From Cohaesibacter sp. (GTDB lineage: Bacteria > Pseudomonadota > Alphaproteobacteria > Rhizobiales > Cohaesibacteraceae), in the NCBI GenBank assembly GCA_025210795.1, contig JAOAQZ010000020.1, positions 310,001 to 374,000 on the forward strand: a DNA stretch of 64,000 bases, written 5' to 3'. Positions within the stretch are counted from its first letter, which is position 1. Every line of letters begins with the position of its first letter. The translations under genes and the position numbers were made by a program. Below are positions 28,039 to 37,789 of this stretch, one piece after another. The notes under the pieces are model-generated. The model was not told the DNA's origin. It saw only the letters and a list, made by a program, of their open reading frames with translations, and did not search any database.

Positions 28039-28914
28039 ATGAGTGAACATAACAAGGAAATCGACCATATCACCGGTATCGAGACCACTGGTCACGAGTG
28101 GGATGGTCTGAAAGAGTTGAATCATCCTCTGCCACGCTGGTGGCTATGGACATTCTACATCACCATCGTATGGGCTATCGGTTACTGGGTTGCTTACCCT
28201 GCATGGCCGCTGGTTAGCGATTATACCCGCGGTATGCTGGGCACAACCAATCGTGCCGAAGGCATCGAAGCCTATAACAAGCTGATGGAAGCCCGCCTTG
28301 AAAAAGGGGCTGGCCTGAAGGAAGCCACTGTCGAAGAAATCCTCGGCAATGACGAACTTCGCGCCTTCGCAGAAGCACAGGGTGCAGCTGCATTCGGTGA
28401 CAACTGCTCAGCCTGTCATGGTTCTGGCGCTGCTGGCACCACCGATTATCCAAGCCTGGTTGACGATGACTGGCTTTGGGGCGGTACTGTCGATAGCATT
28501 CACGAAACCATTCGTGTTGGTATTCGTTCCGGCCACGAAGACGAGCGGACCAATGACATGACCGCATTTGGTCGTGATGAGATCCTTGAAAAAGAAGATA
28601 TCATCACTGTTGCCAACTACGTTCTGTCCCTGTCCGGTCAGGCAACTGACGATGGCGCTGATCTGGAAGCTGGTAAGGTATTGTTTGAAGAAAACTGTAC
28701 CTCTTGTCACGGCGAAGATGCCAAAGGTATGCAAGACCTTGGTGCACCAAACCTGACCGATGCGATCTGGCTCTATGGTGGTGATCGCGAGACCATCATC
28801 AAGTCCATCACTGATGGCCGTAAAGGTGTGATGCCAGCTTGGGAAACACGCCTTGACCCTGTGACCGTCAAGTCACTGGCTGTCTATGTCCACACCCGTG
28901 GTGGCGGACAATAA
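28039..28914 (+). CDS. ccoP: cbb3 oxidase subunit III, diheme cytochrome c (CcoP)
   Basis: 291-aa membrane-anchored diheme cytochrome c. The anchor is WWLWTFYITIVWAIGYWVAY (about 34-53), preceded by HEWDGLKELNHPLPRWW, a CcoP hallmark. Heme sites are CSACH (123-127) and CTSCH (220-224), each in its own class I cytochrome domain. It receives electrons from the bc1 complex or soluble cytochrome c and passes them to CcoO. The start is two bases after the ccoQ stop. Followed by a terminator. Confidence 0.97.
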   Translation: MSEHNKEIDHITGIETTGHEWDGLKELNHPLPRWWLWTFYITIVWAIGYWVAYPAWPLVSDYTRGMLGTTNRAEGIEAYNKLMEARLEKGAGLKEATVEEILGNDELRAFAEAQGAAAFGDNCSACHGSGAAGTTDYPSLVDDDWLWGGTVDSIHETIRVGIRSGHEDERTNDMTAFGRDEILEKEDIITVANYVLSLSGQATDDGADLEAGKVLFEENCTSCHGEDAKGMQDLGAPNLTDAIWLYGGDRETIIKSITDGRKGVMPAWETRLDPVTVKSLAVYVHTRGGGQ

Positions 28915-29314
28915 GGATATCCTCATCCAAAAAGGATGATGGAAACAAAAAAGAACCTCCGGCTTTTGCCGGGGGTTTTCTACCAGATCGGCGATATGGA
29001 CGGATATCATGTTCTGGGGCTGGATGATCTGCCACTACGGCAAATCCTGAAAGGTGGCCAAGGCAAGTGCCTCTTGCTCTAACCATCTGTGTAATTGGGT
29101 TTTTCTGCAAAATTAGGGTCGCTTGAGCAAGGACTTGGCTACGCGCCAAAAGGCTCGGGAAGTGACGATTTGCCTCAGTATTTTCCCTAGAAAAACACCA
29201 AAAAAACAGCGATTTAATCTATGTCATATTCAAGGACGAAATGCCTCACTATACATGAAGTTAAATACTGGTAGATAGTTTACTGGTTATAATGTTGCTT
29301 CGAGGAGAAGTGTT
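28915..29314. other. Intergenic region, ccoP / ccoG
   Basis: 400 bp. Contains the terminator at 28950-28982. I find no FNR/FixK box before ccoG, no gene and no other repeat. Confidence 0.5.
28950..28982 (+). terminator. Rho-independent terminator of ccoNOQP
   Basis: Stem AACCTCCGGC (28954-28963) / GCCGGGGGTT (28968-28977) with one G-T wobble, then TTTTC. 40 bp after ccoP. Confidence 0.85.
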
Positions 29315-30769
29315 ATGAAGGCTGATGCCCAAGGGACCAGCGCGGGCGCAACAGAACCGCTTTATGCGAAAGCAAAAAAGGTATTCCCACAGAGCGTTCA
29401 AGGACGGTATCGCTCTATCAAATGGGCCTTTATGGCAGTCGCATTGGGATTTTACTATTTCACTCCCTTTATTCGGTGGGATCGCGGCCCCGGCGCTCCT
29501 GATCAGGCTGTGCTGATTGATTTTCCAGCACGCCGTTTCTATTTCTTTTTCATCGAGATCTGGCCTCAGGAAGTCTATTACCTCACCGGCCTGCTCATTC
29601 TGGCCTCCATTGCGCTGTTTTTGATGAACGCTCTGGCTGGTCGTGTCTGGTGTGGTTATATGTGCCCGCAGACGGTCTGGACCGATCTGTTCTTCATGGT
29701 TGAGCGCTGGGTGGAAGGTGACCGCCGCGTCCGCATGAAAGCAGAAGGCCAGCCCATGACCGCCAAGCGTGTCGGGCAGATGATCGTAAAGCACTTTTTG
29801 TGGTTGATGATTGCCTGGTGGACCGGCGGGGCGTGGGTGCTCTATTTTGCTGATGCTCCCCAGTTGGTCACGGATCTTGCCTTTGGTAATGCGCCAATGG
29901 TGGCCTATGTCTGGATCGCCATCCTGACCGCAACCACCTATTTGCTGGCCGGCCATATGCGCGAGCAGGTTTGCGTCTATATGTGCCCATGGCCGCGTAT
30001 TCAGGCCGCTCTTACTGATGAGTGGGCGCTGAACGTGACCTATCGCACAGACCGGGGCGAGCCTCGCGGTTCTCTTAAAAAGATGAAAGCCCGTGCGGCA
30101 GAAGGTCTTGATGCTGGCGATTGCGTGGACTGTGGCCAATGTGTTGCGGTCTGCCCGACCGGTATTGATATTCGCGATGGCGCGCAGCTCTCCTGCATCC
30201 AGTGCGGGCTTTGTATTGATGCTTGTGATGCGGTCATGAAGAAAATCGGCAAACCACGTGGTTTGGTGGATTATGACACTGATATCAACATTGCCCGCCA
30301 TCTGGAAGGCAAGGACAGCATCTATAAATTTGTGCGTCCTCGTACCATCATCTATGTGACCATGCTTGTGGGTATTTCTGCCCTCATGCTGTTCACTCTG
30401 ATTAATCGTCAGCTGGTTGATTTGAATGTCCTTCACGACCGGAACCCGCTCTTTGTGGCTCTGTCTGATGGCTCAATCCGAAATGGTTACACCATTCGCT
30501 TGATCAACAAGGCAACGACACCGCGCGATTTCGAGCTGTCTCTTGAAGGCATGCCGGAAGGCTTCCGCATGATTGCGGTTGGTATCAAGAGCGACGAGCC
30601 GCAAAAGATGATTGTGCCTATTCAGGCAGATATCACCAAGGAGTTGCGTGTTCAGGTCTTTGCACCAAAAGGAGCCAAATTGTCCAAATCCGACGATCTG
30701 GTCTTCCGCCTCAAAGACACTGAAACCGGCGAAGCCGTATCGGTCGGGGATTATTTCAAATCTCCGTAA
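29315..30769 (+). CDS. ccoG: Cytochrome oxidase accessory protein CcoG (FixG)
   Basis: 484-aa polyferredoxin-type membrane protein needed for cbb3 copper assembly in known systems. There are about five membrane helices; the cysteines CGYMCPQTVW and YMCPWPRIQ are typical of FixG, and two 4Fe-4S clusters lie in CVDCGQCVAVCPTGID and CIQCGLCIDACD (about 271-308). The C-terminal third is an Ig-like periplasmic domain (FELSLEGMPEGFRM). ATG is preceded by GAGGAGAAG. It starts the ccoGHIS assembly set but is separated from ccoH by a terminator hairpin. Confidence 0.95.
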   Translation: MKADAQGTSAGATEPLYAKAKKVFPQSVQGRYRSIKWAFMAVALGFYYFTPFIRWDRGPGAPDQAVLIDFPARRFYFFFIEIWPQEVYYLTGLLILASIALFLMNALAGRVWCGYMCPQTVWTDLFFMVERWVEGDRRVRMKAEGQPMTAKRVGQMIVKHFLWLMIAWWTGGAWVLYFADAPQLVTDLAFGNAPMVAYVWIAILTATTYLLAGHMREQVCVYMCPWPRIQAALTDEWALNVTYRTDRGEPRGSLKKMKARAAEGLDAGDCVDCGQCVAVCPTGIDIRDGAQLSCIQCGLCIDACDAVMKKIGKPRGLVDYDTDINIARHLEGKDSIYKFVRPRTIIYVTMLVGISALMLFTLINRQLVDLNVLHDRNPLFVALSDGSIRNGYTIRLINKATTPRDFELSLEGMPEGFRMIAVGIKSDEPQKMIVPIQADITKELRVQVFAPKGAKLSKSDDLVFRLKDTETGEAVSVGDYFKSP

Positions 30770-30785
30770 GTCTTGAGAAAATCCC

Positions 30786-30828
30786 AAAGGGCCGGCCGTG
30801 CAAAAGCGCGACCGGCCCTTTGTTTTTG
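30786..30828 (+). terminator. Rho-independent terminator after ccoG
   Basis: Stem AAAGGGCCGG (30786-30795) / CCGGCCCTTT (30812-30821), followed by GTTTTT. It suggests ccoHIS has its own promoter or relies on readthrough. Confidence 0.82.
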
Positions 30829-30980
30829 GGGATAGCAACGGCAATGGGGTCCATAAGGGTCGAACCTTGCCAAAATTTAAGATTCCATAACGGCTAAAGG
30901 CTTTTCCCGCTATAGGAAAGCCAGTATGTAAGGGGTATCAAATTTTGCTCTTTATGCCAAAACGGCAAGGACCATCAGAC

Positions 30981-31481
30981 ATGACAAATCCAGCTGAAAA
31001 GCCAGAAAAACAATTAACCGGCAAACATGTTCTCATGTGGGTGCTCGGTTTCTTTGGGGTTATGTTCGTTGCCAATGGCTTCTTCATCTATTACGCCAAT
31101 ACGTCCTGGCCTGGTGTTGAAGTAGAAAGCTCCTACAAAGAAGGCAAGATCTATGACGAAAAGCTGGAGCAGGCACGCCAGCAGGAAGAGCGCGCCTGGC
31201 ATGTTGATGCCCAGCTCAAACGTTCCTCTGGGCAAGTCTTTTTGGTGATTGAGGCAAAAGACAAGCTGGGCAATGCTTTAAGCGGTCTTGATATCAAAGC
31301 CGAAGTTGGCCGCCCGATCACTGACAGCCAGGACCATAAGCTTGAGCTTGTGGCCGAAGGAAACGGCATTTACAAAGCCGATGTCGGGACATTGGACCCG
31401 GGCCGCTGGCGGGTGAAAATTTCTGCTTTTGAAAAAGATGAGCTAAAATTTAAATCTGTTGGCCAGACCACACTGGACTAA
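30981..31481 (+). CDS. ccoH: cbb3 assembly protein CcoH (FixH)
   Basis: 166-aa protein with one membrane helix HVLMWVLGFFGVMFVANGFFIYY (about 16-38) and a periplasmic immunoglobulin-like domain with a FixH family pattern SSYKEGKIYDEKLEQARQQE (about 51-70). ATG 30981 follows AAGGACC; the 36-bp upstream extension lacks a ribosome site. CcoH interacts with the oxidase during late assembly. It lies between ccoG and ccoI. Confidence 0.92.
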   Translation: MTNPAEKPEKQLTGKHVLMWVLGFFGVMFVANGFFIYYANTSWPGVEVESSYKEGKIYDEKLEQARQQEERAWHVDAQLKRSSGQVFLVIEAKDKLGNALSGLDIKAEVGRPITDSQDHKLELVAEGNGIYKADVGTLDPGRWRVKISAFEKDELKFKSVGQTTLD

Positions 31482-31620
31482 AAGCCCTGCGGTAAAGGGC
31501 GTGATAAGGATATCATTGCGCTCTTAAAGAGGTCTTTCTCTTAAAGGAAATGCAAGGGCGGGACGCTGACCGAGCGAGTGCCAAACAGACCCACAGGAAC
31601 AATCAGGGGACCCACAGCGC

Positions 31621-33900
31621 ATGCAAGAGGTTGAACGCGATTGGACGGCCTTCTCCGAGACGCTGCCAAATGGCAACGAGCAGCTGGCTCTGGCTGTTGA
31701 GGGCATTTACTGTCCCGCTTGCATGACGCGGATCGAACGCGGCCTTGCCGATCTTGACGGGGTGGAGAGAGCGCGGGTTAATCTCACGTCTCATCGCCTC
31801 TCTGTCGTCTGGGACCCAGAGCAGGTCAATCCCGACCGCTTGCTTGAGCGTCTGGCCGATCTGGGCTATGGCGCCCACCCCTTTGATCCCGGACAGGTCA
31901 AGGACGAAGAGAAAAAAGAAAACAAACGCATCCTGCGCGCCTTGGCGGTGGCTGGTTTTGCCTCGATGAATGTGATGCTGCTGTCCATCTCCGTCTGGTC
32001 AGGCAACGTATCGGATATCACGCCTGAAACGCGCGATTTTTTTCATTGGCTCTCTGCTCTGATTGCCCTGCCTGCTGCAGCTTACTCGGGCCTGCCTTTC
32101 TTTGAATCGGCCTGGCGTGTTCTGCGCAAGGGGCATCTTAATATGGATGTGCCCATTTCCATCGGCGTTATTCTGGCGCTGATGCTCTCGGTCCTGCAAA
32201 CCGTCCAGCATGAGCACGAGGCCTATTTTGAATCAGCCCTGATGCTGTTATTCTTCCTGCTGATCGGTCGCTGGCTTGATCAGATGATGCGGGTCAAAAC
32301 CCGCGCCTTTGCCGAAAATCTGACCGCGCTGAAGGCTGAAACAGCCATGAAGCTGTTCGCTGACGGAAGCCTGAAAGAAATTCCCCTCTCCAAAATCGAA
32401 GTCGGGGATCTGGTTCTGGTGCGTCCCGGCGAGCGGGTCAGTGTCGATGGCAAGGTCCTTGAAGGCTCATCGCAGGTCGATCAAAGTCTTGTAACAGGCG
32501 AAACCGCGCTTATTGATGTTGCAAAGGGCGAACAGGTCTATGCAGGCACCCTCAATGGGGAAGGGGCGCTGACCATCACGGTAACCGCCGCCGCCAAGGG
32601 CACCTTGCTGGATGAGGTTAATCGCCTCATTGATGAGGCAATGGAAGCCAAATCCCGCCATCGCCAGCTGGCAGACAAAGCCGCTGAGCTTTATGCCCCG
32701 ATTGTGCATACTGCTGCTGCTCTTACCTTTCTCTTCTGGTGGGTCTGGGGCATTGGCTGGCAGCCCTCGCTGGTGATCGCCATCTCTGTCCTGATCATCA
32801 CCTGCCCGTGCGCCTTGGGTCTTGCCATCCCTGCCGTGCAAGTGGTGGCCTCGGGATCGCTCTTTCGCAATCAGGTCCTTCTCAACCGCTCGGATGCGCT
32901 TGAGCGCCTCTCAAAGGTTGATTGCGTGGTCTTTGACAAGACCGGCACCCTGACCCGCCCGTTACCCGGCATTGCCAATGGGGACGACTGCAACCCCGAA
33001 CATCGGGATCTGGCCATCGCCTTGGCCAAGGCCTCAAGCCACCCCCTCTCTGCCGCTCTTGCCGCTATTGATCGCAGCATTGAACCGATTGCAGAGGTTC
33101 TAGAGGAAAAAGGCAAAGGCCTGAGGGCCATCCATGAAGGGCGGGAAATCCGCCTTGGCTCCCCCGCCTTTTGCGGTGCAGAGGAGCTGGCAAAGCGCGT
33201 GAGCGCGGGTTATCCCCTTGCCTCTCTCATTGCTTTTGCGCGAGAGGGGGATGAACCCTCAATCTTTGCCCTCTCACAAGAATTACGCTCTGATGCCAAA
33301 TCCGTCATCAAGCACTTAAAAGACGATGGCAAGGAACTGCTTATTCTCTCGGGCGACCAACCTGCTGCAGTGGCCGCCATGGCAAAGGAGCTGGGGGATA
33401 TCGCATTTAAGGCAGGCATTGATCCAACCGAGAAAATTGCCCATATCGAAGCCTTGAAAGAGCAGGGAAAAATTGTGCTGATGGTCGGCGACGGGATGAA
33501 TGATGCTCCGGCTCTTGCCGCAGCCCATGTTTCCCTCTCGCCAGTAACAGCCGCCCATGTGTCGCAAGCTGCGTCTGATGCGCTGTTCTTGGGCGAAAAG
33601 CTGGCCCCTGTCCTCCACGCCCTTGATATCGGCAAACGGGCGCGGCGGATCATGGAAGAGAATTTGTTCCTTGCAACGCTCTATAATATCATTGCTGTGC
33701 CATTTGCCGTGGCCGGGTTTGTCACCCCATTGATTGCGGCGCTGGCCATGTCCGGCTCGTCCCTGATTGTGACAGTAAATGCTTTGCGTGCCAGAGCAAA
33801 AGAGGATAAATGGTTGGGGGACAATCTGGCAGCAGAGGATGCTTTTGCCGAGCAGGCCCCAAATCTGCATCAGGGAACGAATGCCGCCAAGGCACAATGA
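31621..33900 (+). CDS. ccoI: Copper-translocating P-type ATPase CcoI (FixI)
   Basis: 759-aa P1B-type ATPase supplying copper for the CuB centre. It has an N-terminal heavy-metal domain with GIYCPACMTRIERGL (C31, C34), a TGE motif in SLVTGETAL, the transport motif Cys395-Pro-Cys397 in IITCPCALGLAIP, the phosphorylation site Asp439 in DKTGTLT, and MVGDGMNDAPAL near residue 620. Eight helices are expected. It is in the usual position between ccoH and ccoS. The start lacks a strong ribosome site, but the ATG fits the family N-terminus. Confidence 0.95.
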   Translation: MQEVERDWTAFSETLPNGNEQLALAVEGIYCPACMTRIERGLADLDGVERARVNLTSHRLSVVWDPEQVNPDRLLERLADLGYGAHPFDPGQVKDEEKKENKRILRALAVAGFASMNVMLLSISVWSGNVSDITPETRDFFHWLSALIALPAAAYSGLPFFESAWRVLRKGHLNMDVPISIGVILALMLSVLQTVQHEHEAYFESALMLLFFLLIGRWLDQMMRVKTRAFAENLTALKAETAMKLFADGSLKEIPLSKIEVGDLVLVRPGERVSVDGKVLEGSSQVDQSLVTGETALIDVAKGEQVYAGTLNGEGALTITVTAAAKGTLLDEVNRLIDEAMEAKSRHRQLADKAAELYAPIVHTAAALTFLFWWVWGIGWQPSLVIAISVLIITCPCALGLAIPAVQVVASGSLFRNQVLLNRSDALERLSKVDCVVFDKTGTLTRPLPGIANGDDCNPEHRDLAIALAKASSHPLSAALAAIDRSIEPIAEVLEEKGKGLRAIHEGREIRLGSPAFCGAEELAKRVSAGYPLASLIAFAREGDEPSIFALSQELRSDAKSVIKHLKDDGKELLILSGDQPAAVAAMAKELGDIAFKAGIDPTEKIAHIEALKEQGKIVLMVGDGMNDAPALAAAHVSLSPVTAAHVSQAASDALFLGEKLAPVLHALDIGKRARRIMEENLFLATLYNIIAVPFAVAGFVTPLIAALAMSGSSLIVTVNALRARAKEDKWLGDNLAAEDAFAEQAPNLHQGTNAAKAQ

Positions 33901-33976
33901 GTGCCTTAATCGCCCCTTTGCAGCCTTGGCAGGCCTGTCTTTTGCAGGATCCGACACCAAATAAAAAGGACCAATT

Positions 33977-34183
33977 ATGAGCTCGCTTCTTTTGTTGATT
34001 CCTGTCGCTATCGGGCTGGGTCTTCTTGGCCTTGTTGCTTTTTTATGGTCTCTTAAGTCCAATCAATATGAAGATGTGCAAGGGGCGGCTTACCGCGTTT
34101 TGCTCGATGATGACCTCTCTCCTCAAGAGCAGGCCAAAATCAATGCAAATGACAGCGCAGCTCCCGCCCAAAAAGACCAGTGA
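33977..34183 (+). CDS. ccoS: cbb3 assembly protein CcoS
   Basis: 68-aa protein with one N-terminal helix LLLLIPVAIGLGLLGLVAFLW (about 4-24), followed by the CcoS signature SLKSNQYEDVQGAAYRVLLDD. Needed for insertion of heme and copper into cbb3 in Rhodobacter. It lies 76 bp after ccoI, with AAAGGACC upstream. Confidence 0.93.
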   Translation: MSSLLLLIPVAIGLGLLGLVAFLWSLKSNQYEDVQGAAYRVLLDDDLSPQEQAKINANDSAAPAQKDQ

Positions 34184-34228
34184 TCGAAGCGTTTCCAGCA
34201 CCGCAGAGACAAAACAGGATAATGCATC

Positions 34229-34861
34229 ATGTTAACGCTTGAAGTCTTGATGGTATTCATCGCCGCCTCCATCGCTTTGGATTTGGCGCCGGGACCGGAT
34301 AATATCTTCGTGCTGACCCAATCTGCGCTTTATGGGCGGCTTGCTGGCCTTATCGTAACGCTTGGTCTTTGCACGGGTCTTTTGCTGCATACCACAGCGG
34401 TTGCTTTGGGTGTTGCGGTTATTTTCCAAACCTCCGCCCTTGCCTTTACTTTGCTGAAAATTGTCGGCGCTCTTTATCTTCTCTATCTTGCATGGGGGGC
34501 ATATAGAGCGGGGGCATCTAAGTGGGAAGAAGGGGGCAAGGCGCGCGCCGATATCAGCTTTAAAAAGCTCTATATGCGCGGCATTATGATGAGCACCACC
34601 AATCCCAAACTGGCGATCTTCTTTCTCGCCTTCCTGCCCCAATTTGCCGATCCGGCACGGGGCAGCATCACCGCGCAGATTTTCATGCTCGGTGCGGTCT
34701 TTCTCGTCATCGCGCTTATGGTCTTTAGCGCCATTGCATGGGGGGCGGGCTTCCTTGGCAACTGGCTCAAGCAATCCCCAGGAGCGCAAAAGCTGATGAA
34801 TCGTATGGCAAGCTTTGTCTTTGTGGCCCTTGCCATTCGCCTTGCCACAGCAGAGCGCTAA
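34229..34861 (+). CDS. LysE/RhtB-family exporter
   Basis: 210-aa membrane protein with about six helices. The family N-terminal motif is SIALDLAPGPDNIFVLTQSALYGRLAGLIVTLG (about 14-46), and MMSTTNPKLAIFFLAFLPQF (about 117-136) is the second conserved block. Members export amino acids or homoserine lactone-like compounds. It is close behind ccoS (45 bp) on the same strand but functionally unrelated to it. Confidence 0.9.
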   Translation: MLTLEVLMVFIAASIALDLAPGPDNIFVLTQSALYGRLAGLIVTLGLCTGLLLHTTAVALGVAVIFQTSALAFTLLKIVGALYLLYLAWGAYRAGASKWEEGGKARADISFKKLYMRGIMMSTTNPKLAIFFLAFLPQFADPARGSITAQIFMLGAVFLVIALMVFSAIAWGAGFLGNWLKQSPGAQKLMNRMASFVFVALAIRLATAER

Positions 34862-34912
34862 GCACGGTATCTGAGGCCGAGGCTTCCCTGAAAATCTAGC
34901 GGTGGCAGAGGA

Positions 34913-35341
34913 TCAAACCTCTGCTCGCCGATAGCGTGAGCGATTGGTTGGTTTGCTGCCATCGGGCAGTATGATCGTCTGTGTCACAATCATATAGCGC
35001 GCGCTATCAACCAGCGTGCGCGTTGCGATCATCAGCTCAACGCCCTTAAGATAGGCAGAGCTGTTAAGGCGGGTGGGAGAGGGTGCCTCTAGGCTGAGAT
35101 GATCGGCAAGCGCGCCGCCATTATAGGGGCGAGGCTCCCCGTCAGGAATGCCCTGAAAGCTCATATTGAAGATCTCGCCTTCCACATCAACCCAGTTCAT
35201 GTGAAAAACCAGCTCGTCTCCATCACGCTCAATGCGATAGGTGCCAGAGCGCGGCGCAGAGCCTTGCTCATAATGGGATTCGGCAGGCTCCAAAATCCAA
35301 TTGCCAATAAATTTCTCGCCCGCTTGTGCTGTACTGGCCAT
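34913..35341 (-). CDS. Lipocalin-like protein of unknown function
   Basis: 142-aa cytoplasmic protein (no signal peptide). The N-terminal FIGNWILEPAESHYEQG and the alternating beta-strand pattern TYRIERDGDELVFHMNWVD suggest a lipocalin/FABP-like barrel of the type found in uncharacterised bacterial proteins. ATG 35341 follows a perfect AAGGAG; the upstream extension runs through the hemA terminator and is not coding. It lies downstream of hemA on the same strand but behind a terminator. Confidence 0.72.
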   Translation of the reverse strand: MASTAQAGEKFIGNWILEPAESHYEQGSAPRSGTYRIERDGDELVFHMNWVDVEGEIFNMSFQGIPDGEPRPYNGGALADHLSLEAPSPTRLNSSAYLKGVELMIATRTLVDSARYMIVTQTIILPDGSKPTNRSRYRRAEV

Positions 35342-35385
35342 GTGATACTCCTTGTTAGCAGCTTTGTAGGCAAGACAGAGCCAAA

Positions 35386-35418
35386 AGAAAACCCCGCCTA
35401 TCAAAAGCGGGGTTTTAA
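35386..35418. terminator. Terminator downstream of hemA
   Basis: Stem AAAACCCCGC (35388-35397) / GCGGGGTTTT (35407-35416). Read on the minus strand it ends the hemA transcript. Confidence 0.87.
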
Positions 35419-35459
35419 ACGTGATGAGCAAAGCATCAGTTCTGTTTTGAGAGGAGGCC

Positions 35460-36737
35460 TTAGCCACCCGCTGCTTCAAAAACCTGCTGCTCGGGCTGCT
35501 TGTTAATGTCATACAAGGTGCCCGGTGCGATGAACTGAATGCCAAGTTTGTTCCACACAGCGGTCAGGGCTTCGGCCAATCCATCAATCAGATCATCATC
35601 ATGGAATGGGGTTGGCGTAATCCGCAGGCGCTCGGTTCCGCGTGGAACGGTTGGATAATTAATAGGCTGGATATAGATGCCATGCTCTTCAAGCAGCAGA
35701 TCGCTTGCCTTCTTGCAAAGATCGGGATCGCCAACAAAGAGCGGCACAATATGTGTCTCGGACGGCATCACCGGAAGGCCGGCAGCAGAGAGCTTTTTCT
35801 TGGCGCTGGCAGCCTGACGCTGCTGGCCATCACGCTCGCTCTGGCTTTCTTTAAGATGCTTGACGGACGTGCGCGCAGCCGCTGCAATGGCAGGAGGCAT
35901 GGCGGTGGTGAAGATAAAGCCCGGTGCATAGGAACGCACGGCATCAATGATGCAGCTTTTGCCGGTAATATAGCCACCAAGGGTGCCATAAGCTTTGGCC
36001 AGAGTGCCTTCAATCACATCAATCCGGTCCATCAAACCTTCGCGCTCACAAATGCCAGCGCCGCGCGGGCCATACATGCCAACCGCATGAACCTCATCAA
36101 TATAGGTCATGGCGTTATATTTGTCGGCCAGATCTGCAATTTTCTCAATCGGGGCGACATCACCATCCATGGAATAGACAGATTCAAACACAATCAGCTT
36201 GGCGCGATCATTTCCTGCAGCTTTCAAAAGTTCTTCCAGATGCTCAACGTCATTGTGACGCCAAACCTGCTTTTGCATGCCGGAATTTTTGACCCCTGCA
36301 ATCATGGATGCATGGTTGAGTGCATCAGACAGGATGAGGCAGTTGGGCAGCAATTTGGCAATGGTTGAAATAGCCGCTTCGTTGGAGACAAAGCCCGATG
36401 TGAAAGCAAGGGCGGCTTCTTTATGGTGAAGGTCCGCCAGTTCTGCCTCCAGTTCAACCAGTGGGCGGTTGGTGCCTGAAATATTGCGTGTTCCGCCAGC
36501 GCCAGAGCCCATTTTCTGGGCAGTGTCTGTCATGGCTTTGATGACATCGGGATGCTGCCCCATGCCAAGATAGTCGTTGGAACACCAAACCAGAATTTCC
36601 CGCTCAAGGCCATTGTCTGCCCGCCAGATAGCGCGCGGAAACTTGCCTGCTTGTCGTTCCAGGTCAGCAAAAATACGATAGCGCTTCTCTGTTTTCAAAG
36701 AAGTCAGGGCATTTTCGAAGATCTCTTGATACTTCAT
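35460..36737 (-). CDS. hemA: 5-aminolevulinate synthase
   Basis: 425-aa PLP enzyme condensing glycine and succinyl-CoA to 5-aminolevulinate, the first step of heme synthesis by the C4 (Shemin) route found in alphaproteobacteria. It starts with the family N-terminus [21 protein letters not shown], has [44 protein letters not shown] and the PLP lysine in [14 protein letters not shown] (about 248). Length is normal. It supplies heme for the cbb3 oxidase and FixL; no FNR/FixK box was seen in its upstream gap. Confidence 0.96.
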   Translation of the reverse strand: MKYQEIFENALTSLKTEKRYRIFADLERQAGKFPRAIWRADNGLEREILVWCSNDYLGMGQHPDVIKAMTDTAQKMGSGAGGTRNISGTNRPLVELEAELADLHHKEAALAFTSGFVSNEAAISTIAKLLPNCLILSDALNHASMIAGVKNSGMQKQVWRHNDVEHLEELLKAAGNDRAKLIVFESVYSMDGDVAPIEKIADLADKYNAMTYIDEVHAVGMYGPRGAGICEREGLMDRIDVIEGTLAKAYGTLGGYITGKSCIIDAVRSYAPGFIFTTAMPPAIAAAARTSVKHLKESQSERDGQQRQAASAKKKLSAAGLPVMPSETHIVPLFVGDPDLCKKASDLLLEEHGIYIQPINYPTVPRGTERLRITPTPFHDDDLIDGLAEALTAVWNKLGIQFIAPGTLYDINKQPEQQVFEAAGG

Positions 36738-37222
36738 TTTTTGGGCATCCGCTTGTTATAAGGTCCGGTCAGGATACCAATTGGTCCTGAGTGCTAAGCC
36801 GATAATTCGGGAGGCTGGGGTCAAGGTCCGGTCCCGATTGTCACGGCCACTCTGCCTCGCACTTTGTGCTGTCGCATTGAGTTTTGTCAATTCTGTCGAC
36901 CCTTACAAATTTGTAATAACTGCGCATTTTAGAGCAAACATCGCCCTTAAGCCAATAAAAGAGAAAGCGAATCGGGAGCCATTCCCCTTTCGTCTGCCTA
37001 AAGACTTTAGGGTAATTAGGCATCATAGAAAGCGGGAACTAGAAAAAACGGGTAAATGAGCTGTTACTTACATAAGTGACGGATCGTAAACTTTCATAAA
37101 GGCTTTTGTTTGTACACTCTTTGATTAGAGCCGTAGATTTGGTGAACATCTAAAAGCGGCTGCCTTGCTGTTCCCCCCTTATTCTGCATTAGGAATAAGG
37201 TGTGCAGGAGAGAGATAGAAAC
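36738..37222. other. Divergent promoter region, hemA / receiver protein
   Basis: 485 bp. No gene I can support. An 11-bp direct repeat AAGGTCCGGTC lies at about 36759 and 36824 on the hemA side, and an imperfect inverted repeat GTTACTT/AAGTGAC lies near 37062-37080. Their roles are unknown. Confidence 0.4.
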
Positions 37223-37744
37223 ATGTCGGTTACCATTCTGTCAGCCTTACGGGTGCTGGTTGTAGAAGACAGTCCCTATATGCGCACAATCATTCGCACC
37301 ATCCTGCAAGGGTTGGGCGTGCGCGAGATTTTTGAAGCGGAAGATGGCGGCGTGGGGCTGGAAAAGCTTGAACAGCTCTCCCCTGATCTGCTGATTATCG
37401 ACTGGGTGCTGCCTATTCTTGATGGACCGGAGCTGGTGCGACTGGTACGCAATCCAAGTCATCCCATGGGGACGGTACCCATTATCATGATCTCGTCTTT
37501 TGCTGAAAAACACCGCATTGTGGAAGCCAAGCAGTTGGGTGTGCATGAATTTTTGCGCAAGCCCTTCTCGGCCAAGGATATGTATTTGCGGATCATTGCG
37601 GCCACATCAATGGAACGCCCTTTTGTGCGGACCGACACCTATTATGGACCGGCACCGCGCGAAATGGTAACGCGCAGAAATGGCGACGGTCTGGCCGACT
37701 TTAGCGGTGCCAGCATGTCAGTGCCTACGGCCTTTAGCGCCTAA
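37223..37744 (+). CDS. CheY-like response regulator with C-terminal tail
   Basis: 173-aa protein: a single receiver domain (about 10-130) with VLVVEDSPYMRTIIR, phospho-Asp in LLIIDWVLPILDG and the lysine in FLRKPFS, followed by a roughly 45-residue tail (TYYGPAPREMVTRRNGDG) without a DNA-binding domain. ATG 37223 follows AGGAGAG; a GTG 21 bp earlier is less likely. Stand-alone receivers with this PxxxR-tail are frequent in Rhizobiales and are of unknown output. No kinase lies adjacent. Confidence 0.82.
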   Translation: MSVTILSALRVLVVEDSPYMRTIIRTILQGLGVREIFEAEDGGVGLEKLEQLSPDLLIIDWVLPILDGPELVRLVRNPSHPMGTVPIIMISSFAEKHRIVEAKQLGVHEFLRKPFSAKDMYLRIIAATSMERPFVRTDTYYGPAPREMVTRRNGDGLADFSGASMSVPTAFSA

Positions 37745-37789
37745 AGCCTAGAGCTCTTCGCCCCTAAAGCTTTCGGCGCGAAAATACTT

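Noticed and set aside
36781..37059. 92-codon plus-strand frame in the hemA upstream gap
   Set aside because: No ribosome site, overlaps the hemA promoter region and shows no family pattern.
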